From: Halorientalis sp. IM1011
GTDB taxonomy: Archaea > Halobacteriota > Halobacteria > Halobacteriales > Haloarculaceae
Length of the DNA stretch: 64,000 nt
Assembly: GCF_001989615.1 (NCBI RefSeq)
Contig: NZ_CP019067.1
Span: forward strand, 1,488,001 to 1,552,000
Direction: 5' to 3'
The translations under genes and the position numbers were made by a program. Below the pieces are notes generated by a model, which did not search any database, was not told where the DNA came from, and saw only the letters and a list, made by a program, of their open reading frames with translations. Shown here piece after piece: positions 41,633 to 49,406 of the stretch (positions are counted from its first letter, which is position 1; each line of letters starts with the position of its first letter).

Positions 41633-42316
41633 ATGGCCTTCGATCCCGACAGTGTCAGCACCGTCACGTTCGACTCCTACAGCACCGTCGTCGACGTCGA
41701 GGCCGCCGAAGTCGCGCTGGCCGAGGTCGTTCCCGACCCGGAACCCGTCTCGAACCTCTGGCGCGCGCACTCGCTGATGTACACGATGGTCGCCAACCAC
41801 GTCGACGCCTACCAGCCCTTCTACGAGATGAACCGCGACGCGCTCACCCACGCGCTGGACGTCTTCGGCGTCGACTACACCCCCGCCGAGCGCGACGAGA
41901 TCCTCGCCGTCTACCACGAACTCGACGTGTTCGACGACGTGCGCGACGGGATGGAACGCCTCTCCGAGGCCGGCTACGACTGCTATATCGTCTCGAACGG
42001 CAACCCCGAGATGCTCGACTCCATGGTCGCTCACGCCGGCATCGGCGATCTGCTCGCGGACACGATCAGCGCCGACGAGGTCGAGACGTTCAAACCCGAT
42101 GCGGCGATCTACCGCCACGCCGCCGCCCGGACCGGGACGCCCGTCGACGAGATCGCCCACGCCACCGCGGGCTGGTTCGACGTGCAGGGCGCGCGCCACG
42201 CCGGCATGCAGGGCGTCTGGGTCGACCGCAAGGACGACCCGTGGGTGACCTTCGACGGCGAGCCCGATCTCACAGTAACGGACTTCCACGACCTCGCGGA
42301 CGAACTGGACGCCTGA
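41633..42316 (+). CDS. HAD-superfamily hydrolase (haloacid dehalogenase type II-like)
   Basis: A 227-residue HAD hydrolase. Motif I is [11 protein letters not shown] (nucleophile Asp; the usual YGT is YST), motif [11 protein letters not shown], motif [13 protein letters not shown], followed by [17 protein letters not shown]. The arrangement resembles L-2-haloacid dehalogenases. Actual substrate unknown; phosphatase also possible. ATG at 41633. Divergent from eif2g. Confidence 0.88.
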   Translation: MAFDPDSVSTVTFDSYSTVVDVEAAEVALAEVVPDPEPVSNLWRAHSLMYTMVANHVDAYQPFYEMNRDALTHALDVFGVDYTPAERDEILAVYHELDVFDDVRDGMERLSEAGYDCYIVSNGNPEMLDSMVAHAGIGDLLADTISADEVETFKPDAAIYRHAAARTGTPVDEIAHATAGWFDVQGARHAGMQGVWVDRKDDPWVTFDGEPDLTVTDFHDLADELDA

Positions 42317-42364
42317 GTCGACGCCGAGCGCGACCCTTTTGCTCGCCGCGCCCCTCTTCCCTCT

Positions 42365-43333
42365 GTGTCCGAGTTCGCGTTCGAAATCGCGCTGTGTGCC
42401 CACCTGGAGCGCGAGCGCGAGGCAATCCTCGCCCGCCAGCTCGGGACCTCCTGCCACGGCAACCGCGTCATGGACGTGGTGGTCGTCGAACCCGGGGCCG
42501 ACTTCGCGGCGCGGGCGGCCATCACGCCCGAGCGGGTGCCGGCCCCGGCGATCGAGAGCGCGGTCGGTCCGGGCCGGGCGCGCTACTGGAAGGACGCCTT
42601 CGATATCCACCCCGACCGCGCCGAGTCTGTGGTCGAGCGCGCGGTCGAGTTGGGCTTCTTCGAGCGCGAGCGCCGCAACGGCCGCACCTACGTCCGCCAG
42701 ACCGCCCGCTACCCCGAGCACTGGTTCGGTTCCCTCGTAGGCATCGAGAACAAGCCCGACCTCGGACGGCCGGGTGACCTCGAAACGCAACTCCGCAAGG
42801 ACGTGAGTCTCGGCCTGCTGGATCGGGTCGTCCTCGCGACCGAGTCCCACGTCACCGGCGCGCACCTCAACCGCATCCCGGAGGCGGTCGGCGTCTGGCG
42901 GTTCCATCCGGAGACCGGCGAGCGCGAGGTGATCCGGGAGGCCGAGCCGCTCCCAGCCGAGGAGCCGGGGATCGACGTGCTGGAACGCCGCACTGCGCGG
43001 GCAGACGTGGCGGTCACCACCGCCGCCGAGAAGCGCCGTCAGCGCCGCCGCGTGGCCGAACGCGCCTACGGGAAGGGGTGGCGGACCTACGACTTCCCAG
43101 ACTGCGCCGAGATCGAGGCCGCCGAGCGGTTCGACCGCGGCGGCCTGCCTTACTGCGCGTGGAAGGGCCGGATCGTCGACCCCGCGCGGGAGTGTGGCCC
43201 CGACTGCGGCGGGTACGATCACGCCGACGCGCCCGACGTGGATCAGGAGGGCGAACGCGCAGCCGGCCAGCCGTGGGACCCAGATCCGGCGGGGAAACAG
43301 CGCAGACAGTCCGGGCTGGATCGGTGGGGCTGA
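42365..43333 (+). CDS. DUF5787 family protein, possible PD-(D/E)XK Fe-S nuclease
   Basis: A 322-residue protein (GTG start). An early strand holds D37 (RVMDVVVVE), a winged-helix-like segment follows (SVVERAVELGFFERERR...TYVRQ, about 88-112), then E128-x-K130 (GIENKPD) with QLRKDVSLGLLDRVVLATES after it, the layout of PD-(D/E)XK nucleases. Near the C-terminus four cysteines, C247, C264, C277 and C281, could bind a zinc or Fe-S cluster as in Cas4/AddB. The DUF number and function are from memory and inference. It is convergent and abutting with the metallo-beta-lactamase gene. Confidence 0.65.
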   Translation: MSEFAFEIALCAHLEREREAILARQLGTSCHGNRVMDVVVVEPGADFAARAAITPERVPAPAIESAVGPGRARYWKDAFDIHPDRAESVVERAVELGFFERERRNGRTYVRQTARYPEHWFGSLVGIENKPDLGRPGDLETQLRKDVSLGLLDRVVLATESHVTGAHLNRIPEAVGVWRFHPETGEREVIREAEPLPAEEPGIDVLERRTARADVAVTTAAEKRRQRRRVAERAYGKGWRTYDFPDCAEIEAAERFDRGGLPYCAWKGRIVDPARECGPDCGGYDHADAPDVDQEGERAAGQPWDPDPAGKQRRQSGLDRWG

Positions 43334-44158
43334 TTACAGCTCGTATCGCTCGCCGTCGACCGCCAGGTCCTCGCCGAAGGCCTCCTCGGCGGGAATGAAA
43401 TGCGAGAGGTGGACGATCCGGGTCTCGTCGGCGTCCAGTTCCTCGCCCAGCGCCCGCGCGCCCTCGATGGTCATGTGTTTGGTTCCGAACGTCCGGGGGA
43501 CGCCCGCGTCGTCCTCGTGTTTCCCGCCGAGCGGGTGGTGTTCACAGAGATCCGCGGGGACGATGCCGTCGGCCAGCAGCAGGTCGGGGTCGTCGAGGAC
43601 TCGGCGGGACTCCTCGGGGATCCCGAAACTGGTGTCGCCCGATAACGAGAGTTTCGCGCCCGTCTCGGGGTCTTCGATGGCGAGGCCGTAGCAGACCAGT
43701 GGGGGGTGATCGACCGGAACCAGCGTCACCTCGAACCCGCAGGTCTCGAAGGGCTCGAACGGCGACTCCGCCGAGACCGTTACGGCGTCGAGGTAATCGT
43801 AGTCGCTCCGAACTGTGCCGGCGACGCTCTCGCCGGTCTCGGGGTCGGTCTCGTCGGCGGCGTAGACCGGCAGATCGGAGAACAGACGGTAGGCGTTGCC
43901 CAGTCCGTCGAGGTGGTCGAAGTGGATGTGGCTGATCACCGCGGCGTCGGGCAGGTCCACGTCGCGTTCGAGGAACTGGTGGCGAAAGTCCGGGCTGGCG
44001 TCGACGAGCAGCGCCTCGCCGGTGCGCTCGTTGCGGACGTGGATCGAGTACCGGGTCCGCTCGACGCCGCGCTCGCGGGCCCGCTCACAGGTGTCACAGG
44101 AACAGCCGGGCGTCGGCGTGCCCGTCGTGTCGCCGGTGCCGAGCAGGGTGACCTCCAT
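43334..44158 (-). CDS. Metallo-beta-lactamase fold hydrolase (PhnP-like)
   Basis: A 274-residue MBL-fold protein: GTGDTTGTPTPGCSCDTC (cysteines 19, 21 and 24 as in PhnP zinc site), HIHFDHLDG (main metal motif) and LSLSGDTSFG, and a late HLSHF. Similar to phosphoribosyl cyclic phosphate phosphodiesterase and RNase Z relatives; C-P lyase genes are not nearby, so the true substrate is unclear. It stops immediately next to the DUF5787 gene. Confidence 0.88.
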   Translation of the reverse strand: MEVTLLGTGDTTGTPTPGCSCDTCERARERGVERTRYSIHVRNERTGEALLVDASPDFRHQFLERDVDLPDAAVISHIHFDHLDGLGNAYRLFSDLPVYAADETDPETGESVAGTVRSDYDYLDAVTVSAESPFEPFETCGFEVTLVPVDHPPLVCYGLAIEDPETGAKLSLSGDTSFGIPEESRRVLDDPDLLLADGIVPADLCEHHPLGGKHEDDAGVPRTFGTKHMTIEGARALGEELDADETRIVHLSHFIPAEEAFGEDLAVDGERYEL

Positions 44159-44240
44159 TCGCCCGTCGCAAGGAACTCCGGCGGCCTAAACCTCGCGGAT
44201 CCGACGGCCAGCGCCGATCGTTCCACGCAGAAAGAGACAG

Positions 44241-44250
44241 ATATTTAATA
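44241..44250 (+). promoter_or_regulatory. TATA box of the Fn3-repeat surface protein
   Basis: ATATTTAATA centred about 28 bp before the ATG at 44273, giving a leaderless transcript and setting the start. Confidence 0.55.
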
Positions 44251-44272
44251 CGACCTCGTGTCGGTGTGGCTG

Positions 44273-46495
44273 ATGGTTACCGAACGGAACGAGCGGTGGC
44301 GGTCCGCGAGTCGGATCGTCGCCGTCGTCGTGATCCTGGCGACGGTCGGCGCGCTCGCGACCGGCGTCGCCGCTGGGAGTACAGTGGAGAGTACGAACGC
44401 GTCGGACGGGCCCACAGTCCAGACGGCCTGGGCGGACGCGCTCGGGGACACCCACTACCTCGTCGAGGCGAACCTGACGGGCCTCGGCGGTGCCGACGAG
44501 GCGTCGGTTCGAATCGAGTACCGCCCGGCCGGAACGACCCAGTGGTCGCGGACGGCGAACCGGACGGTCAACCGGACTGGCGCGGTACAGTTCGAGCTGC
44601 CCGGCCTCGCGAACGACACGACCTACCGGTACCGGGCCGTCGCGACCACGGTCGACGGGCGAGATACGGGCACGACCCGGAACTTCACGACCCAGGGGAA
44701 CCCGCCGGTCGTCGAGACCCGGCCCGCGGCGAACGTCGGCGAGCACGAGGTCACCCTGCGCGGTGAACTGCTCGACCTCGGCGGGACCGACACCGCCAAC
44801 GTCAGTTTCTACTGGTCGGCGCTCGACGGCCTCGACTACGGCTTCACCGAGGATCAGACGGTCTCGTCGCCGGGTAACTTCTCGGAGACCGTCTGGCTCG
44901 AACCGAACACCACCTACGAGTACACGGCCCAGGCCTCGGACGGAAACGGCGAGTGGGCGAGCGGTTCATATCGCACGGTCACCACCGACCCCGCGTTCGA
45001 CCTCGACACGCGCCCGGCAACGAACGTGACGGCCACCTCGGCCACCCTCGGGGGCGTCGTCGCCGAGTTCGGCGACGCCGCGAACGCGAACGTCTCCTTC
45101 GAGTACCGGGAACCGGGGACCGGCCTAATCGGCTGGACCGACGTAGACGCGACGCTCGCCTCTGACGCGAGTTTCAGCGGGTCGGTCGACGGCCTCGAAC
45201 CGGACACGACCTACGAGTTCCGCGCGGTCGGGCGGGCGAGCGACGGTGACGTGGACACTGCGGCCACGGTCTCGTTCACGACCGATAGCCGTCCCGCCGT
45301 GACGACGCTTTCGGCGAGCAACGTGACAGAGAGCGCCGCGACGCTCCGGGGCAACATCACCGATCTGGGCGGTGCCGAGAACGCGACCGTCCGGTTCACC
45401 GTCGACGGCCCGGACGGCGTCGAACTGACGCCCCAGCGCCACGTCACCGAACCCGGACAGTTCAGCGAGCGAGTCACCGGCCTCACCGCGAACCAGACCT
45501 ACGAGTACTCGGCGTTCGTCGCGACCTCGGACGGCGACCAGGCCGAGGGACAGCGCCGCTCGTTCACGACCGAGGAGGCGCCACTCGCCGTGACCACGGG
45601 CGAGGCGACTGGCGTCAACGAGACGACCGCGACGCTGTCCGGCGCGGTCACCGACTTCGGCGGTGCCGACGGGGTGAAACCCGCCGTCGAGTATCGGCCG
45701 GAGGGGGCGACCGACTGGTCGACCGCCGGGGCCCGCCTCGCCTCCGACGGCTCGTTCGCGGCGTCAGTCGTCGGGCTTCGCGCGGACACGACCTACGAGT
45801 TCCGGGCCGTCGCGACCGCCAGCGACGAAGACCGAGCGACCGGTGAGGTCAGGACGTTCCATACCGAGGCCTTCCCCGCCGTCGAGACCGGGACCGCGAC
45901 GGACGTGAACGCGTCTGCGGCCACGGTCTCGGCGACCGTGACCGACCTCGGCGGCGCGTCCGAGGGAATCGTCCGATTCCAGTACCGCCGGGCGGACGCG
46001 ACCGACTGGACCGAAACCGACGGCCAGTCGGTCACCGAGACCGGGGCGGTCACGGCCACCCTGACCGGGCTCGATGCGGACACAGCCTACGAGTTCCGCG
46101 TGGTCCTCGACGCCGACGGTGACCGCGCTCTCGGCGACCGCGGGTCGTTCACGACCGACACCGCGAGCCGGCCCCCGGCGGTCGAACGCCTCTCGATCCG
46201 GGACACGAGCGGGCCCAACCCGCACGTCGACCTGGCCGTCGACTGGCGCGTCACCGACCCCGACAGCGATCTGGCGACGGTTCGGATCACGGTACGGGAC
46301 GGGAGCGGACGGGTCGTCGCCGACACGCGGTCGGTGTCGGGGTCCTCGGCGGCCGGATCGCTCGGCGAGCGGATCAAACACGGGAGCGGCGCGGACTACT
46401 CCGTGACGGTGCGTGTCACCGACGCCGCCGGCAACACCGCAACGGAGACCGACACGCTCGCGACGGCCGGATCCAAGAAGAACAGGAAGCGCTGA
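44273..46495 (+). CDS. Surface protein with tandem fibronectin type III-like repeats
   Basis: A 740-residue secreted protein. N-terminal hydrophobic signal (about residues 13-35) is followed by six repeats of about 90-95 residues; each starts near VTxxSATLxGxVTDLGGA and ends near GLxxDTTYEFRAVATxxDG, the Fn3 pattern. A final domain (about 640-740) resembles a cadherin-like/Ig fold ending in a basic KKNRKR tail. Many NxT/NxS sequons could be glycosylated. No anchor is evident. It may be an adhesin or S-layer-associated protein; exact role unknown. Repeats make copy-number variation likely. Confidence 0.87.
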   Translation: MVTERNERWRSASRIVAVVVILATVGALATGVAAGSTVESTNASDGPTVQTAWADALGDTHYLVEANLTGLGGADEASVRIEYRPAGTTQWSRTANRTVNRTGAVQFELPGLANDTTYRYRAVATTVDGRDTGTTRNFTTQGNPPVVETRPAANVGEHEVTLRGELLDLGGTDTANVSFYWSALDGLDYGFTEDQTVSSPGNFSETVWLEPNTTYEYTAQASDGNGEWASGSYRTVTTDPAFDLDTRPATNVTATSATLGGVVAEFGDAANANVSFEYREPGTGLIGWTDVDATLASDASFSGSVDGLEPDTTYEFRAVGRASDGDVDTAATVSFTTDSRPAVTTLSASNVTESAATLRGNITDLGGAENATVRFTVDGPDGVELTPQRHVTEPGQFSERVTGLTANQTYEYSAFVATSDGDQAEGQRRSFTTEEAPLAVTTGEATGVNETTATLSGAVTDFGGADGVKPAVEYRPEGATDWSTAGARLASDGSFAASVVGLRADTTYEFRAVATASDEDRATGEVRTFHTEAFPAVETGTATDVNASAATVSATVTDLGGASEGIVRFQYRRADATDWTETDGQSVTETGAVTATLTGLDADTAYEFRVVLDADGDRALGDRGSFTTDTASRPPAVERLSIRDTSGPNPHVDLAVDWRVTDPDSDLATVRITVRDGSGRVVADTRSVSGSSAAGSLGERIKHGSGADYSVTVRVTDAAGNTATETDTLATAGSKKNRKR

Positions 46496-46561
46496 CCGCG
46501 GGTCGTCGGTGAGGGACTGCGACTGAGAGTCGTTTTTCGGCCCCGAATCCCGGAAAATCGG

Positions 46562-47923
46562 CTAGTCGTCGGCGTGGTCGTGATCGTGGCCGTGCCCGTC
46601 GGCGGCGGCCTCTTCCTCCTCGCCGTTGGAGATGTCGCCGCCGGCCACCAGGGCGTCGGCGTCGCCGTCGATCATGTCGAGATTCTTCAGGTTGTCCCGC
46701 TCCTCGAAGTCCGCGACGGCGTCTTCGAGGTCCTGCTGGGTCAGGGTGGTCCGTTCCTCGGTGAGGGCGCTCAACACCGCCTCGCGGAGGACGAGTCGGA
46801 GGTCGCTGCCGGTGAGGCCCTCGGTCATCTCAGCCAGCGTCTCGGGGTCGAAGTCGGCGATCTCCATCTCGCGGGTGACGACCCGGAGGATGTCCGAGCG
46901 CATGGTGCGGTCGGGCTTGGGGAAGTTGACGATCTCGTCGAAACGTCGCCAGGCCGCGGCGTCGAGCTGGTCGGGGTGGTTGGTCGCGCCGATGAGCAGG
47001 ACGTCGTCGTCGATGAGGCTGATGTCGTCGATGCTCTTCAGGAGGGTGTTGACGGCGCGTTTGATCGCGGCGTGTTCGTCCGAGGAGCGGGTCTTGGCCA
47101 CGAAGTCGAACTCGTCCATGAAGAAGATACACGGCGAGAGCCGACGGGCCACCTCGAAGGACTTCTCGACGTTCTTGGCCGTCTCCCCGAGGTACTGGCT
47201 GGTGATCATCGACAGCTTCACCTCGACGAAGGGGAGGTCGAGTTCGCGGGCCAGCGCCCGGGCCACGGAGGTCTTCCCGGTGCCCGGCGGGCCGACGAAC
47301 AGGAGTTTGCCGATCTCGCGCAGGCCGATCTGGGCGAGGTAGTCGCGGTGTTCGATGGCCTTGACGAGCTTGTGGATCTCGCCTTCCTGGTCCTCGGTGA
47401 GCACCAGATCGTCCATCGTCATCTCGACCTCCTCTGGCGCGCGGATGTCGACGAGGTCGAGCATCTCCTCTTCTTCCTCGTCGTCGAAGTACTCGTCGAG
47501 CAGGCTGTCGATCCAGGCGCGGTCGGCGCGGGCTGGCCGGTTCAGTTCGCGGGCCTGCTCGTAGTCCACGTCGAACTCGTCGCTGTAGGTCGCGGCGAGC
47601 GTCGGGTTCTCGCGGATCCGGTCGTCGTCCGCGCGGTCGAGGAACCACTCCTCGGCCATCCCGTGGTCGGTGAACTCGATGTCGCCCGAGAAGTCGTCCT
47701 TATCCGTGAACATCAGGCCAGAGACGGCGTCCCACGGCCGCTCGACGCCGGTCGCGTCGGTTGCCGTCGTCGCAGTCACAGAGAGCGGGCGCTCGATGCG
47801 GCCGTCGGTCCAGAACACGCTTCTGTAAGCCGGCGGAAGATCGTCCGGCTCCAAATCGCGGTCGTCGTTGTACGCTGTCGCTGTCAACAGGAACTCGACG
47901 ACGTCCAGCTCCGGATCACTCAT
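46562..47923 (-). CDS. AAA+ ATPase with His-rich tail
   Basis: A 453-residue AAA ATPase of the classic clade. The N-terminal 190 residues are acidic and have no known domain; the AAA core has Walker A GPPGTGKT, Walker B IFFMDEFDF, and arginine-finger/sensor stretches (GATNHPDQLD, AWRRFD). The C-terminus ends in HGHDHDHADD, a possible metal-binding tail. Family is FtsH/Bcs1-like, but no protease or transmembrane part is present, so it may be a remodelling chaperone. ATG at 47923 chosen (MSDPELDVV). Divergent from thiolase. Confidence 0.87.
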   Translation of the reverse strand: MSDPELDVVEFLLTATAYNDDRDLEPDDLPPAYRSVFWTDGRIERPLSVTATTATDATGVERPWDAVSGLMFTDKDDFSGDIEFTDHGMAEEWFLDRADDDRIRENPTLAATYSDEFDVDYEQARELNRPARADRAWIDSLLDEYFDDEEEEEMLDLVDIRAPEEVEMTMDDLVLTEDQEGEIHKLVKAIEHRDYLAQIGLREIGKLLFVGPPGTGKTSVARALARELDLPFVEVKLSMITSQYLGETAKNVEKSFEVARRLSPCIFFMDEFDFVAKTRSSDEHAAIKRAVNTLLKSIDDISLIDDDVLLIGATNHPDQLDAAAWRRFDEIVNFPKPDRTMRSDILRVVTREMEIADFDPETLAEMTEGLTGSDLRLVLREAVLSALTEERTTLTQQDLEDAVADFEERDNLKNLDMIDGDADALVAGGDISNGEEEEAAADGHGHDHDHADD

Positions 47924-48055
47924 TCCCACCCAGATTGGACCGCGACGGTCATAAGCCCCCCGGAATCCGCCCGCGAACCCGCTCTCGCCCCGTTCCACAG
48001 CCGCCACCGCCCGAAACTGTCCCCGCTACTGTGTCATCTGTTCATCGGCGTCCCC

Positions 48056-48089
48056 CCTCACATTTCAACTGTAAGCCACCTATGTGAGG
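48056..48089. promoter_or_regulatory. 8-bp dyad between AAA ATPase and thiolase
   Basis: CCTCACAT (48056-48063) and ATGTGAGG (48082-48089) form a perfect inverted repeat with an 18-bp spacer in the divergent promoter region. A TTTAAC box (48163-48168) lies 27 bp before the thiolase ATG. Candidate operator for the thiolase or the ATPase. Confidence 0.4.
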
Positions 48090-48192
48090 TCGTTAACAAC
48101 GGAACGGGAGACCCGTTTTCCCGTCGACAACTGGTAGTGCCGGTGCGTGCAGTTCGACGGGATTTAACACGAACGACCCTGATGGGCTACAC

Positions 48193-49347
48193 ATGGCTGA
48201 CAATACACCAGTCGTCGTCAAAGCGTACCGTACACCGCAGGGGAAGGAGGACGGTGTCTTCTCGGAGGTCCGTAGCGAGGACCTCTCGATCCCGCTGATC
48301 AACAAGATGCTCGACGAGACGGGCCTCACGGGCGAGGACGTCGACGACCTCATCTGGGGCTGTGCCCAGCAGCGCGGCGAGCAGGGCAACAACATGGCTC
48401 GCGTCATCGCGCTCCTGTCGGATCTGGGCGAGAGCGTCCCCGCGACGACCGTCAACCGCTGGTGTGCCTCCTCGGCCCAGGCGATCATCTCCGCGGCCGA
48501 CGCCATCCGCGCCGGCCAGCGCGACGTGCTCATCGCCGGCGGTGTCGAGAGCATGTCCCGCGTCGAGATGGGCGAGAACACCGCTAACGTCCATCCCGCA
48601 CTCAACGACGACTACAACGTCATGAACCTCCAGATGGGGATGACCGCGGAGAAGGTCGCCGAGGAGTACGACATCTCCCGGCAGGAACAGGACGAGTACG
48701 CCGCTCGCTCCCAGCAGCGCGCCGTCGAGGCCACCGAGAGCGGCCGCTTCGACGACGAGATCGTCCCGATCGAGGGGACCGACGACGAGGGCAACGAGAT
48801 CACCGTCGAGAAAGACGAGGGAATCCGCCCGGGCACGACCGCCGAGAAACTCGAAGGCCTCCCGACCGTCTTCAAGGCCGACGGGACCGTCACCCCCGGC
48901 AACTCCAGCCAGATCTCGGACGGCGCGTCCGCCACGATGATCACCAGCAAGGAGTTCGCCGAGGAGCAGGGCCTGGAGATCCTCGCCGAGATCGGCGGCA
49001 ACAACGTCGCCGGCGTCGACCCCACCGTGATGGGCATCGGCCCGATCCCCGCCGTCCGGGGCCTCTGTGAGCGCACCGGCCGCGACCCCGAGGACTACGA
49101 TCTGGTCGAACTCAACGAGGCCTTCGCCTCCCAGTGTTACTACTGCCAGCAGGAACTCGGCTTCGACGACGACATCTACAACGTCAACGGCGGCGCAATC
49201 GCCATCGGCCACCCGCTCGGTGCCTCCGGTGCCCGCCTGCCCGTCACGCTCATCCACGAGATGAACAAGCGCGACGCCGAACTCGGCCTCGCGACCGAGT
49301 GTGTCGGCTTCGGACAGGGCGCGGCGATCGAGTTCGAGCTGCCCTAG
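48193..49347 (+). CDS. Acetyl-CoA C-acyltransferase (thiolase)
   Basis: A 384-residue thiolase acting in fatty acid beta-oxidation or acetoacetyl-CoA formation. Nucleophile C91 is in NRWCASSAQAI; the C-terminal catalytic His and Cys are in GGAIAIGHPLGASGAR and CVGFGQGAAIEF. A TATA-like box 27 bp upstream gives a leaderless start. The acyl-CoA synthetase is convergent just downstream, so the two could serve one fatty acid pathway. A six-T run follows as a terminator. Confidence 0.95.
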   Translation: MADNTPVVVKAYRTPQGKEDGVFSEVRSEDLSIPLINKMLDETGLTGEDVDDLIWGCAQQRGEQGNNMARVIALLSDLGESVPATTVNRWCASSAQAIISAADAIRAGQRDVLIAGGVESMSRVEMGENTANVHPALNDDYNVMNLQMGMTAEKVAEEYDISRQEQDEYAARSQQRAVEATESGRFDDEIVPIEGTDDEGNEITVEKDEGIRPGTTAEKLEGLPTVFKADGTVTPGNSSQISDGASATMITSKEFAEEQGLEILAEIGGNNVAGVDPTVMGIGPIPAVRGLCERTGRDPEDYDLVELNEAFASQCYYCQQELGFDDDIYNVNGGAIAIGHPLGASGARLPVTLIHEMNKRDAELGLATECVGFGQGAAIEFELP

Positions 49348-49372
49348 ACGGTCTCAGATTCCAGCGTTCTCG

Positions 49373-49378
49373 TTTTTT
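49373..49378 (+). terminator. T-run terminator after thiolase
   Basis: Six T, 25 bp after the stop, between convergent genes; no strong hairpin. Confidence 0.4.
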
Positions 49379-49406
49379 ACCCGACCGACTACGGAGAGAG
49401 GACGAA

